In this document: one piece after another, positions 41,895 to 51,570 of the stretch
How the letters are laid out: every line of letters starts with the position of its first letter
How positions within the stretch are numbered: the stretch's first letter is position 1
NCBI GenBank assembly: GCA_902777605.1
Contig: CACYUI010000008.1
Location: 1 to 56,428 of the forward strand
Reading direction: 5' to 3'
DNA from: an uncultured bacterium
GTDB lineage: Bacteria > Cyanobacteriota > Vampirovibrionia > Gastranaerophilales > Gastranaerophilaceae
DNA length: 56,428 bases
The notes under the pieces: generated by a model
What the model saw: the letters and a program-made list of their open reading frames with translations, nothing else
What the model was told of the DNA's origin: nothing
Database searches by the model: none
Translations under genes and position numbers: made by a program

Positions 41895-42826
41895 ACAAGA
41901 TTCTCCATAACGGTTTTCGCATATGGGATTGACTGTATTGCACCATAGTTTTGTGTTTGAAGTCCTGATGTTACGGATGCAAATTTAACTGCTTCAGATG
42001 GTTTATATCCGTTCGTTATTGCATACAAAAATCCGCCATTAAACACATCGCCTGATGCAGTTGTGTCAATAGCCTTTGATGTATTATAAAATTCTGTAAA
42101 TGTAATATCACCGTTATATCCTACATAATAACCGTTGTCAATGTGTGATTTAATTACAACTATTTTTACACCTTTATCCCAAAAGTATTTCATGACCTTG
42201 TCAATAGAATCAATTTCATAAAGTCTTTCTGCATCTCCTTTAAGACTTAAGAATATAATATCTGTATACTCAACAATTTCTTCCAGAAATTCTTTGGTGT
42301 CAGTAGAATTCATAAAACACGATGTATAATTTGGATCATATGCTGTTAAAACATCATTTTCTTTTGCGATTCGAAAACTTTCTCTAACAAGCTCTCTTGA
42401 GCTTGCGCTTAAAGATTGAACAACACCTGTTGTGTATATAAGTTTTAAATTTCTAATACAATCTTCTGTAATGTCGTCTATAGAAAGCTTTGTAGCAGCT
42501 GTTTTGCGTTTATAATATAAAAGTTCTTTTTTATCTTGTGCATTTGAAACTATATACATACCATTTTGTTCGTTATTAGTTTTTATCAGCGATGTATCAA
42601 TATTTTCTTTTTTTAAACTGGATATGATAAATTCACTAAAACCGTCATTTCCTACTTTTGTCAAATATGTTACTGCACCTCCAAGCCTTGCTATTGCTAC
42701 AGCTGTTGTGACAGTATCACCACCAAAAAATTTGTTTAGTGTTGAACTTTCTGCTAGAGTACCATTTGACGAAAGTTCTATTAAACACTCTCCAATTATG
42801 GCAACATCTATTTTCTGTTCATCCAT
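41891..42826 (-). CDS. PfkB-family sugar kinase, probably 2-keto-3-deoxygluconate kinase
   Basis: 311 residues, ribokinase fold. N-terminal VAIIGECLIELS, KFFGGDTVTTAVAIARLGG (substrate/dinucleotide-like motif), YDPNYTSCF, and the catalytic DTTASGDVFNGGFLYA (anion hole GxGD variant ASGD). It phosphorylates a sugar acid; the choice of KDG kinase rests on the KDPG aldolase gene that immediately precedes it, overlapping by 19 bp. The product would be KDPG, which that aldolase cleaves. Specificity not provable from sequence. Confidence 0.85.
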   Translation of the reverse strand: MDEQKIDVAIIGECLIELSSNGTLAESSTLNKFFGGDTVTTAVAIARLGGAVTYLTKVGNDGFSEFIISSLKKENIDTSLIKTNNEQNGMYIVSNAQDKKELLYYKRKTAATKLSIDDITEDCIRNLKLIYTTGVVQSLSASSRELVRESFRIAKENDVLTAYDPNYTSCFMNSTDTKEFLEEIVEYTDIIFLSLKGDAERLYEIDSIDKVMKYFWDKGVKIVVIKSHIDNGYYVGYNGDITFTEFYNTSKAIDTTASGDVFNGGFLYAITNGYKPSEAVKFASVTSGLQTQNYGAIQSIPYAKTVMENLV

Positions 42827-43440
42827 GCTTTATAGTCCTTTATTTCTTTCAAAATTTCTCTTGTTCTGTTTGTTATTTCTTTTTGTTCAAAACCTTGATA
42901 AAAGCTTCTTCCAACACCTACAGCAACAGCACCGGCTTTTATATAAGTAATAACCTCATTCAACTTTATATTACCCATTGGTAATAATTTCAAAAATGGC
43001 ATTTGTCGAAGAATATCACCAACATATTGAGCCCCGCCCATTGCTTCTGCCGGAAACAGTTTGATCAGAGGAATCCTTGATTTCCAAGCGCTATATGCCT
43101 CATTTGCAGTTGTTGCACCGGCAATAAAAGGAACTCTTTTGTTCTTTGAGATTTTTATCAAACTCATTTGAAATATAGGGGAAGAAAACATTTCTGCACC
43201 ACATTCCAAAGCCGCATCTGCCTGCATAGAAGTGATAATTCCTCCTGCACAAACATGCATAAATTTGGAAACTTCTTTTATCGCATCATATATTGTCGAA
43301 TGCTCGACATTCATCTCAACTAATTTTATGCCACCCTCATGTAAAGCTTTTGCAATATCAACGGCATACTGTGCATCTTCGCATCTTATAATAGGGTAAA
43401 CCTTTGTATCTGCAATTAATTGTATAAAATTTTCACTCAT
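42808..43440 (-). CDS. eda: 2-keto-3-deoxy-6-phosphogluconate aldolase
   Basis: 210 residues, class I aldolase. E42 in VEMNVEHST matches the catalytic Glu, and K127 in IKLFPAEAMGG is the Schiff-base lysine. CAGGIITSMQADAALECGAE and GAVAVGVGRSF complete the family pattern. The usual GTVLN is GGIITS here. It cleaves KDPG to pyruvate and glyceraldehyde-3-P, the lower half of the Entner-Doudoroff route, here used with the KDG kinase for uronic/aldonic acid catabolism, since no 6-phosphogluconate dehydratase is nearby. First gene of the minus-strand operon. The overlap with the kinase implies coupled translation. Confidence 0.92.
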   Translation of the reverse strand: MSENFIQLIADTKVYPIIRCEDAQYAVDIAKALHEGGIKLVEMNVEHSTIYDAIKEVSKFMHVCAGGIITSMQADAALECGAEMFSSPIFQMSLIKISKNKRVPFIAGATTANEAYSAWKSRIPLIKLFPAEAMGGAQYVGDILRQMPFLKLLPMGNIKLNEVITYIKAGAVAVGVGRSFYQGFEQKEITNRTREILKEIKDYKAWMNRK

Positions 43441-43509
43441 CTGTATGTATCCTTTTCCTCCGATTTATTATATCATAAATAATATGTTAAACTACTGAAC
43501 AAGGAAATT

Positions 43510-45489
43510 ATGAAAAAATTCAAAATTGGTCTTTTTACATTATTTGTTGTTTTTGTTTTATATTGTGTTTATTTCTTAACTTACACATTTGTTGAACCTA
43601 AAGCATATGATTTTATGGTAAGAAATGTTCTTACAGAGGCCCTTCCATTCGATCAAAATAAAAATATCTATGGGCATGGTGATGTTGTAATAGTCCTTAT
43701 TGATGCAAAAACAAATGACAAATACAGATGGCCATGGAAAAGAGATCGTGTAAGCAAACTCTTGAAATTTTTTAAAGAGTATACTACTCCAAAAGCAATT
43801 ATGCATGACCAGCTGATACTAACATTGGATAAAGAAAACCCAAGCGCTGATAAACAGTATTTTTCTACGGTAAACAATTTTGAAAATCTTGTAGAAGGAT
43901 TTATGCCAAATATTAATTATTGGGAAGAACAAGGCATAAGCGAACAAGAAGGAAATGCCTACGAACAAAAATTTAAACAAAAATATGCCGTTATGCCGTA
44001 TCAAGGAAAAGTTAAACCCATTTTATTTAACAGTTTGGCAAGATTTCCGCAACCGTATTTTGATGTTGTAAAAAACACAGGGCATGTTATAAACCTTCCC
44101 GGTTTTTTTGATGGAAACTTTATATCAGATGAAATTTACAGAACCACTCAAAACTTTATAAACTACAAAGGCATCCTTTATCCCTCACTTGCAATGAAAA
44201 CTTTTCTATTAATTAATAACAATCCCGATGTTAAACTAACCGATAATGAAATATTTTTTGACAAATTAAATTACAGAATAAAACAAAAAACGACTGATTA
44301 TATAATGTTTACACCAATCAGATATTACAAGTTTTATGAAGGATATTCTCATCCTGTTGTTTCAGCAGTAGATATTTTGGATTCTTATGACAATATCAAA
44401 AACGGAAAGAAACCGATTATTAACCCTGCATTATTCAATGATAAAATTATAATTATAGGCGCAAATGTCCCTGCGACTAAAGGATTAAATGATAATCTTA
44501 ACAGCCCTATGACAGCAAATCATCCGGGAGTTGATATTCAAGCTACAATAATTGACAATTTGATGCATAGAGATTTCTTAAAGCTAATACCACAATGGTT
44601 AAATCTTATTGTCACATTACTTGGTATGTTGTTTGTTTATTATACAATCAGATGCCATAATATAATTAAATCAGTAATATATACAATCTTTATGATTGTC
44701 ATATATTTGGCGGCAGCCTCTACTGCTTTCTATTATGCAGTAATAGTAAATGTTATAACTCCGCCGGTTATGTTTGTTATTACAATGATAATAGCTTATG
44801 TCCACAGATATATAATTGAAGCCAGAAACAAAGAAAAAGTAAAAATAGCAATGGGCAAATATATGTCAGAAGATGTTATGGAAAAGGTTATTCAAAATAT
44901 TGACAATTTGGGTCTTGGAGGTAAGAAATCGACTGTAACCGTATTATTTTCTGATATTAGAGGTTTTACATCCATGTCGGAAAAAATGTCTGCCAATCAA
45001 GTTTCTGAACTTTTAAATGAATATTTTTCTGAAATGGAGCCTATTATAACAAAATATAACGGCATTATTAATAAATTTATTGGCGATGCTATTATGGCTG
45101 TTTTTGGAGAACCAATTCAAGACGACAATCATCCTCAGAATGCTGTTAAATGTGGTATAGAAATGTTAGATAAGGTTCAAGAACTTCATACAAAATGGAT
45201 ACAAGAAGGAAAGCCATTGATAGAAATAGGAATAGGTATCAATACAGGAGAAGTTTTTGTCGGGAATATAGGTTCAGCTAAAAGAATGGAGTATACTGTA
45301 ATTGGTGATACTGTCAATTTGGCAAGCAGACTTGAAAGTTATAATAAAACTTATCATACAAAATTTTTAATTAGTTCTTTTACATACGAAGCATCAAAAG
45401 ATATTATTGAAGTAAATAAAATTTCTGATGTGGAAATTAGAGGAAAATCTCACAAAATGGATATATACGAAGTTTTAAGACTAAAATAA
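43510..45489 (+). CDS. CHASE2-domain class III adenylate cyclase
   Basis: 659 residues. N-terminal TM (about 4-24), periplasmic CHASE2 domain (about 30-355), three TM helices (about 365-440), then a class III cyclase domain (about 470-655). Metal-binding D482 in LFSDIRGFTSMS and D526 in KFIGDAIMAVFGEP are both present. MEYTVIGDTVNLASRLES holds the D/T-type purine-specificity and the N/R transition-state residues, consistent with ATP as substrate. This layout is very common in cyanobacteria. It senses an unknown periplasmic or membrane signal and makes cAMP. AAGGAAATT gives the start. It is upstream of coaD and close to the chemosensory locus. Confidence 0.93.
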   Translation: MKKFKIGLFTLFVVFVLYCVYFLTYTFVEPKAYDFMVRNVLTEALPFDQNKNIYGHGDVVIVLIDAKTNDKYRWPWKRDRVSKLLKFFKEYTTPKAIMHDQLILTLDKENPSADKQYFSTVNNFENLVEGFMPNINYWEEQGISEQEGNAYEQKFKQKYAVMPYQGKVKPILFNSLARFPQPYFDVVKNTGHVINLPGFFDGNFISDEIYRTTQNFINYKGILYPSLAMKTFLLINNNPDVKLTDNEIFFDKLNYRIKQKTTDYIMFTPIRYYKFYEGYSHPVVSAVDILDSYDNIKNGKKPIINPALFNDKIIIIGANVPATKGLNDNLNSPMTANHPGVDIQATIIDNLMHRDFLKLIPQWLNLIVTLLGMLFVYYTIRCHNIIKSVIYTIFMIVIYLAAASTAFYYAVIVNVITPPVMFVITMIIAYVHRYIIEARNKEKVKIAMGKYMSEDVMEKVIQNIDNLGLGGKKSTVTVLFSDIRGFTSMSEKMSANQVSELLNEYFSEMEPIITKYNGIINKFIGDAIMAVFGEPIQDDNHPQNAVKCGIEMLDKVQELHTKWIQEGKPLIEIGIGINTGEVFVGNIGSAKRMEYTVIGDTVNLASRLESYNKTYHTKFLISSFTYEASKDIIEVNKISDVEIRGKSHKMDIYEVLRLK

Positions 45490-45522
45490 TTTTATGTTAT
45501 AATTTTGAAAAAAGGTATTAAT

Positions 45523-45993
45523 ATGAGTATTGCAATTTTTCCGGGAAGTTTTGACCCTATAACAAACGGGCATTTAGATATTATAAAAAGTGGTGCGGAA
45601 ATTTTTGACAAGATAATTGTTGCTATATCTTTTAATTCAAAGAAAAAAGGGTTTTTACCGACTGAAATAAGAAAAAAGCTTATAGAAGAGAGCGTGAAAG
45701 ATATACCAAATGTAGAAGTGGATTTTTTTGAAGGCTTAACCGTTGAATATGCCCAAAAAAAAGGTGCGAGCATATTGTTGCGTGGTCTTAGAACCTCTGC
45801 AGATTTTGAGTACGAGAAAGAGTTGTCGCAAACAAACAGCTCGCTTTATCAAAATATTAAAACAGTTTTCTTAATTACTAAACCGGAATTTTCATATATA
45901 TCGTCATCAGGTGTAAGAGATGTTCTTTTAAACAATGGTGATATTTCAAAATTTGTACCGAAACCGGTTTCCGAATATTATAAAAAGCATTAA
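45523..45993 (+). CDS. coaD: Phosphopantetheine adenylyltransferase
   Basis: 156 residues from ATG 45523, which sits after AAAAAGGTATTA; an upstream in-frame ATG at 45505 would add six residues not found in the family. FPGSFDPITNGHLDI carries the T-x-GH nucleotidyl-transferase motif; LLRGLRTSADFEYE binds phosphopantetheine; FSYISSSGVRDV is the ISSTxVR-like motif with Ser in place of Thr. It makes dephospho-CoA. The 3' end overlaps the convergent CheA-like gene by 4 bp. Housekeeping gene between the cyclase and chemosensory genes. Confidence 0.95.
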   Translation: MSIAIFPGSFDPITNGHLDIIKSGAEIFDKIIVAISFNSKKKGFLPTEIRKKLIEESVKDIPNVEVDFFEGLTVEYAQKKGASILLRGLRTSADFEYEKELSQTNSSLYQNIKTVFLITKPEFSYISSSGVRDVLLNNGDISKFVPKPVSEYYKKH

Positions 45994-48956
45994 ATATGAT
46001 ATTTTGTCAGCAACTCTTTAACCTGTTTTGAAAATTCATCTTGATCAAAATTTTCTTTGCATATATAAAAATTAATATTATATTGAGAAAGATTCTTCAA
46101 AGCTTCTTGTTTTGGAACAGAACTCATTATAATAATTGGAATATCAGCATACATTTCGTCATTTTTAATTTTTGCAATAAATTCGTATCCGTCAACTTTA
46201 GGCATATTTAAGTCTGTCATGATTAAATCATAATGGAGTAATTTTAATTTAACAAAAGCCTCTTCTACATCAGCGCATATATCTACATTGTATCCCGAAT
46301 TCATCAATATATTTTTAATCATTGTTCTTGATGTTATAGAATCATCAACAACCAAAATTCGTTTATACGATAATATGTCGGAAGTAAGTAGTTTTGGGTT
46401 ATTACTTGATGCTATTGCTTTATTAAAATCATAATGCATAATGTCTTGTATATTAAGTATAAGACATAGCTCTCCAGAAGCTAAATTAGTGACACCTGCA
46501 ATGTTTTTGACTTTATATAACGGCGAAGGAAGTTTCTTTTGTAAAATGTCCTGATCTCCTAAAAGTTTGTCAACAACAAGCCCGATAATTTTTTCATCAG
46601 CTTCTATTATTAATATTGTTTCTTTGTCCTCTGGTTTTTTAGTTGTTTCGAGCTCTAAAATATCAGACAAATAATACAAAGGTATGATATCATTATTGTA
46701 TACAATAGAGCGAATCCCATTATTTGTTTTAATTTCATTTTGTTTTTTTACTACAAATGTTTTTATTACTTGTATAGGAATTGCAAATGTCTGTGAATCA
46801 ACACCAACAAGGAAAACTCTCAGCGTAGTAAGCGTTACAGGGATTTCAATATGAATACAACTTCCTTTACCAAATTCAGAAACAACTTTAACTTTTCCGT
46901 TTAGTTGGGAAATCTTGGTTTTAACCACATCCAATCCGATACCCCGTCCGGAAATGCTTGTAATCGAATCTCCGGTTGTAAATCCCGGCCAAAAGATGAT
47001 ATTCATAATAGCTTCATCAGTCATAGATGCGATATCTTCTTTCGTTAAAAATCCTCTTGAAACAGCTCTGTCTTTTATTTTTTCCAAATTGAAACCACGA
47101 CCATCATCTATAACTTCAATGATAACAGTATTGTCATCTTGTTTTGCAGATAAAGTAATTCTTCCAACGGCACTTTTGCCACAAGCAATTCTTTCATCCT
47201 TTGTTTCAATACCATGATCGATAGCATTCCTTAAAATATGTATTAAAGGTGTCTTTATTTCTTCTATAATCTTTTTATCTGCACATGTATCGTTGCCTGC
47301 AATCTCAAAATCTATATCTTTGCCTTTTTCATTTGCAATATCTCTAACCATTCTTGAAAAAGAATTAAATACTGTAGATATTGGTAAAACTCTTATGTTT
47401 TTTACCATAGATTCCATTTCATCAATAATTAGACGCATTTTGATATCGTCTTCTTTAGACGAACGATAAAGCGAAGATAGATCATATATATTGCGCGATA
47501 TGTTTTGGGTTATCTCTGATAAAAGCGAAAAAACTTGTTTTACAAATGCAGTCGTATATTGTTCAGAATTGCCTGTTTGCAAATATTTTCTATTATAATA
47601 TCTTAAATAATTTGATGTTTTAAGCAAATCTTTTTGGCATATTTCGTTAGAAACCTTTATTGCATCAATTTTTTCCAGATTTTTTTCTGTTTTAATTTTT
47701 GTAATGATAAGTTCACCAAGTTGATTAACAAGCAAATCCAATTTTTGAGCATTAACATGCAAAGTTTTTATTTCAGAAGATGATGATTTATTATTTTGAA
47801 CATTTTGAACCATCATATTTTTCGTTTCGGTAATTCCCGTATCTTTTTTATAGCTTAATTCTAAAAGCTGCTTCATTATTTCAAGCTGTTGTACAATTAA
47901 GTCACTATCAATGTTCTCGTTTGGAGAAGCGCAATATTCTATGCCGCTTTTCAGTGTAAGCATCATTTGCTCTTCTAGTTGAACAGAATTGTCAACAATA
48001 AAATCAAGTATTTCCAGTACTATATTAATAATTTCCAGTATAGTACTATCTGTTATTGTTACTTTTAATTTTAGGATATCTTCTTTTATCTCGGATGTAT
48101 ATATACTGCTTCCTTGAAGCATGGATATTTTTTCTGCAACATCAAAAAATGTTAATTCCGATGATGTAGTTTCTATGCAAGATGTTGAAAATTTTGATAC
48201 TGCAGAGCCAAGCTCGTTTCTTAATTCTAAAATTTCACTTATTGTAAATGTTCCGGATGCATTCATTACAAAATCAAGTTTTGTAATAACATTTTCTAAA
48301 GACGATTTTATTTCATATATATTAGAATCTTTAAAAAAATTGTATATTTTCTCAACTTCTTCTTTCAAAAGTACTATATCTTGAGATTCTTCTTCAGGTA
48401 CTATACTATCAATTAATTCAAAGCAAGTGTTAAATGACATGTTTATTTGTTCTTGATGTTCGCTCAAATATTCTGATATATGAGAACTGTCATCCAATAT
48501 ATTATTAGTATCGATATTTAAGTCTGCATCGTTAGCAATTGATTTTTGTTGTTCCGGAATTTCAACATCTATAATATATTCTATATTTGAAATAATAGTT
48601 GTATAATTTTCATCAATTATCTCCCTCTCATTTTCTATTGATTCTTCGAGATATTTAACTACAGTTTCCAAAGAGTGTGATAGGAGGTTTATTGTAGGAG
48701 TATCTATTATAAACTTTTTTTCTTTTATTGCATCAAAAATATCTTCCATTTTATGGACTATATTTTGTATGTTAACATAACCAACCATTCTTATTGCACC
48801 CTTTAAGCTGTGCAAATCGCGGTAGATATTAACAATTAATTCCTGGTTGGAAGGTTCTTTTTCAAGGCTAAACAGATTATTAAATATTCGTTCAATAATC
48901 TCTTCAGATTCTGTCTGAAAAATAGACATAAGTTCCTTGTTGTTCTCGTTATCCAT
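45990..48956 (-). CDS. Hybrid CheA-type histidine kinase with C-terminal receiver (ChpA-like)
   Basis: 988 residues. Order: Hpt domain with H49 in RDLHSLKGAIRMVG; a long helical region (about 130-390) with no further clear Hpt histidine; a CheA dimerisation helix pair (about 400-540); HATPase with N box HILRNAIDHGIE, G1 DDGRGFNL, G2 GRGIGLDVV; a CheW-like domain (about 705-840); and a receiver domain with D915 in LIMTDLNMP. There is no separate CheY-binding P2. Kinase-plus-receiver fusions of this kind occur in Pil-Chp-type systems controlling type IV pili. It is translated 23 bp after the MCP gene. There is no CheR/CheB in the window. Confidence 0.93.
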   Translation of the reverse strand: MDNENNKELMSIFQTESEEIIERIFNNLFSLEKEPSNQELIVNIYRDLHSLKGAIRMVGYVNIQNIVHKMEDIFDAIKEKKFIIDTPTINLLSHSLETVVKYLEESIENEREIIDENYTTIISNIEYIIDVEIPEQQKSIANDADLNIDTNNILDDSSHISEYLSEHQEQINMSFNTCFELIDSIVPEEESQDIVLLKEEVEKIYNFFKDSNIYEIKSSLENVITKLDFVMNASGTFTISEILELRNELGSAVSKFSTSCIETTSSELTFFDVAEKISMLQGSSIYTSEIKEDILKLKVTITDSTILEIINIVLEILDFIVDNSVQLEEQMMLTLKSGIEYCASPNENIDSDLIVQQLEIMKQLLELSYKKDTGITETKNMMVQNVQNNKSSSSEIKTLHVNAQKLDLLVNQLGELIITKIKTEKNLEKIDAIKVSNEICQKDLLKTSNYLRYYNRKYLQTGNSEQYTTAFVKQVFSLLSEITQNISRNIYDLSSLYRSSKEDDIKMRLIIDEMESMVKNIRVLPISTVFNSFSRMVRDIANEKGKDIDFEIAGNDTCADKKIIEEIKTPLIHILRNAIDHGIETKDERIACGKSAVGRITLSAKQDDNTVIIEVIDDGRGFNLEKIKDRAVSRGFLTKEDIASMTDEAIMNIIFWPGFTTGDSITSISGRGIGLDVVKTKISQLNGKVKVVSEFGKGSCIHIEIPVTLTTLRVFLVGVDSQTFAIPIQVIKTFVVKKQNEIKTNNGIRSIVYNNDIIPLYYLSDILELETTKKPEDKETILIIEADEKIIGLVVDKLLGDQDILQKKLPSPLYKVKNIAGVTNLASGELCLILNIQDIMHYDFNKAIASSNNPKLLTSDILSYKRILVVDDSITSRTMIKNILMNSGYNVDICADVEEAFVKLKLLHYDLIMTDLNMPKVDGYEFIAKIKNDEMYADIPIIIMSSVPKQEALKNLSQYNINFYICKENFDQDEFSKQVKELLTKYHI

Positions 48957-48979
48957 ATTAATTTGTTTTCTTTTTGCAA

Positions 48980-50026
48980 TTATTCTTCTGAAGCAGCTGT
49001 TTTAATTGTATTTGACAATGCTTCTAGTGTTTTTATTTTTGTTTCATTAATTTCTAAGTTTTTCAAAAGCATTTCAGAGATATTAGATATCTCTTTGTCA
49101 AAACTATTAATGTGTTCTATAATATCATTTTGCTTTTGATTATTTTGATTTATGATTTCAAGCGATTCAAATATCTCCTTTGTTATATTAAGAAGTGCTT
49201 CAGAATCAGAAGAAATAGAATTTATTTCTTTAACAACAGATTCAATTTCTTTTGATCCCTCTTCGGTTGCCATAACAGTTGAATTAGTTGTGTATTGAAT
49301 ATTGTTGGTAAGTGAAGTTATTTTTGTAATCGCTTGCTTTGATTCATCAGCAAGTTTTCTGATTTCACCGGCAACAACTGCAAAACCTTTTCCGTGTTCA
49401 CCGGCTCTTGCAGCTTCTACGGCCGCATTCAGAGCAAGCATGTTAGTTTGTTCTGCAATGTCATCAACAACACTTATGGTGCTGCCAATTTGTTGAGAGT
49501 GTTCTGATAATTCAAGAATTAATTCTGCAATCATTTGAATTTTTTGTCTTAAAACTAACATTCTATCAGAATTTGATGAAATCGCATCGTGTTCTTTTTG
49601 CGAAAAATTGATAGATTGATTAACCTGTCTTTCAGTATTTTTAGATGTAATTTTCAAGCTTTCTGAAATTGCTTTAAGTTTTTCTATAAGATCAAAAATA
49701 CTTTTAGTATTATTAATTAATCCTTCAATGTTTTGATGTTGTGCATTCATGTTTTTCATCGTTTCTGTTACTGCCGAAGACAGTGTATTAGATTGTGAGG
49801 CCAAAGTTGTTTTTATCGTTTGATTAATCCAATGCTTTGAAAGAAAATGTGATACCGCATTAATTGTAATAACTACGGATAAGAATATAAAGGTATCATA
49901 TGCTGAAACATTTTTAATTTTTGCAAAAACTAAAAACAATACGCAAGTTATAACAAAAACAAAAACATCGATTATACATTTTATGCCAAATTTTTGTTTT
50001 AAATTCAAATTTAAATCACCAGACAC
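48980..50026 (-). CDS. Methyl-accepting chemotaxis protein without a periplasmic sensor domain
   Basis: 348 residues. Two closely spaced TM helices (about 14-35 and 40-60) leave no room for a periplasmic domain, so input must come from the membrane, cytoplasm or a partner protein. There is no clear HAMP. The rest is a coiled-coil signalling domain with the hairpin tip [20 protein letters not shown] and [21 protein letters not shown]. It should form arrays with the CheA-REC and CheW proteins beside it. It is first in the minus-strand operon, divergent from the REC-GGDEF gene, sharing an 86-bp promoter region with it. Confidence 0.93.
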   Translation of the reverse strand: MSGDLNLNLKQKFGIKCIIDVFVFVITCVLFLVFAKIKNVSAYDTFIFLSVVITINAVSHFLSKHWINQTIKTTLASQSNTLSSAVTETMKNMNAQHQNIEGLINNTKSIFDLIEKLKAISESLKITSKNTERQVNQSINFSQKEHDAISSNSDRMLVLRQKIQMIAELILELSEHSQQIGSTISVVDDIAEQTNMLALNAAVEAARAGEHGKGFAVVAGEIRKLADESKQAITKITSLTNNIQYTTNSTVMATEEGSKEIESVVKEINSISSDSEALLNITKEIFESLEIINQNNQKQNDIIEHINSFDKEISNISEMLLKNLEINETKIKTLEALSNTIKTAASEE

Positions 50027-50112
50027 TTTTCCACTCTCCTATAGTTTTTTTCCAATATTTATTATATAATTATTTTATACTAAAACTGTGAAAATTGGAA
50101 TATATAAATAAA

Positions 50113-51570
50113 ATGACGGTAAAAATATTACTGGTAGAAGATAGCGAAACACAATTGCAATTTTTAAAAAAAGGTCTCACAGACAATGGTTTTGAGGTTG
50201 AAATAGCTCAAAACGGAGCAGAAGCTTATAAAAAAGTTTTTGAATGTGCTCCTGATATAGTAGTGTCAGATATTATGATGCCTGCAATTGATGGATATCA
50301 ATTATGCCGTCTTATAAAAAACCACGAAGCTACAAGAAAAATACCGGTTATTTTGTTAACAATTTTAGATAGTAAAATTGATAGTTTCTGGGGGAAAAAA
50401 TCAGGAGCACAATTGTTTTTATCAAAATCAATTGACATTATAGAATTAGTAAAAAATATAAATGCTACTGTTAGAAGATATCCTGTTTCTGAAGACATAA
50501 AAACAAATATTCTTTCAAAATTAACAAATGAACAGCCTGCACAATCTCAGTTGAATACGATTTTGAATGATTTATTGATGAAATCAGTATTTGCAAACGA
50601 GTTTAGAAATCTAAGTGACTTTTTAAATTACGAAAGAATTCTTGTAGAAAAAATGTTTTCTTTATTAAGTTCTTTTGTTGAATATTCAGTTTCCGGAATA
50701 TTTTTTGCTTCTCCAGATAATTTTGCAGAAAATATTTTATATATTGATACATTAGGTAAAAATTTGTCTAAAAATCTGCTTTCAGATATTAAGTACGATT
50801 TTTTTAGAAAGATGGATGAGTTTAAAAATTATAATGATTCCAAATTTGAAGTTGTAAGGATTCTTATGGGCAAGGAAATGGATTATAATTTTAATGATTT
50901 TAAATCTAAAGTTATAATACCTCTTGTATTTGATAGAAATCTTATTGGAGGAATTTGTTTTTACACTCGTCAAGATATAGATTATTCTTCTTTTAGATAT
51001 TTTGATTTAATGTTAACAGAGCTTTTAACATTGTTTAAGATGAAATATCAATATACTGAAAAAGAATTTATGTCTGTATTGGATGGCTTAACGGGTTTAT
51101 ATAACAGACGACAATTTGAAATAGGTTTAGAACAAGAATTTAATCGCTCTAAACGACATCCATCTGATTTTAGTCTTGCAATTTTAGATATTGATTTCTT
51201 TAAGAAGGTTAATGATACCTATGGGCATCAATATGGCGATTATGTGCTGAAAACTGTTGCTAATCTTATGAAATCCTCTTTTAGAAAAACTGATATGTTG
51301 TATAGGTATGGTGGCGAAGAATTGGTAATGATTATGCCTGAAACAAACATTGAAGGTGCAATAATTCCTGTTCAAAGGCTAAGAAAATCAATAGAGGGTT
51401 ATGATTTTGATTACAACGGAGTTAAAGCAAAAGTAACTGTAAGCATAGGTTTAACTATGAATTATCAAGATTTTAATAATCATGCAGATATGCTAAAATC
51501 TGCAGATGAAGCACTATATAATGCAAAAGAAAGTGGAAGAAATAGGGTAATATTGCATGGAAAGCAGTAA
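50113..51570 (+). CDS. Response regulator with GGDEF diguanylate cyclase domain
   Basis: 485 residues from ATG 50113; a TTG at 50095 is possible but neither has a strong Shine-Dalgarno. Receiver domain (about 1-120): LLVEDSET, phospho-acceptor D53 in VVSDIMMP, and the T/K region. A middle domain (about 165-315) resembles GAF-like sensory folds. GGDEF domain (about 325-485): FKKVNDTYGHQYGD, RYGGEELVMI (GGEEL at 400-404, an active variant) with an RKTD inhibitory-site motif just before it. It makes c-di-GMP when activated, presumably by the CheA-REC kinase encoded divergently. Its last 14 bp overlap the double-CheW gene. Confidence 0.92.
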   Translation: MTVKILLVEDSETQLQFLKKGLTDNGFEVEIAQNGAEAYKKVFECAPDIVVSDIMMPAIDGYQLCRLIKNHEATRKIPVILLTILDSKIDSFWGKKSGAQLFLSKSIDIIELVKNINATVRRYPVSEDIKTNILSKLTNEQPAQSQLNTILNDLLMKSVFANEFRNLSDFLNYERILVEKMFSLLSSFVEYSVSGIFFASPDNFAENILYIDTLGKNLSKNLLSDIKYDFFRKMDEFKNYNDSKFEVVRILMGKEMDYNFNDFKSKVIIPLVFDRNLIGGICFYTRQDIDYSSFRYFDLMLTELLTLFKMKYQYTEKEFMSVLDGLTGLYNRRQFEIGLEQEFNRSKRHPSDFSLAILDIDFFKKVNDTYGHQYGDYVLKTVANLMKSSFRKTDMLYRYGGEELVMIMPETNIEGAIIPVQRLRKSIEGYDFDYNGVKAKVTVSIGLTMNYQDFNNHADMLKSADEALYNAKESGRNRVILHGKQ

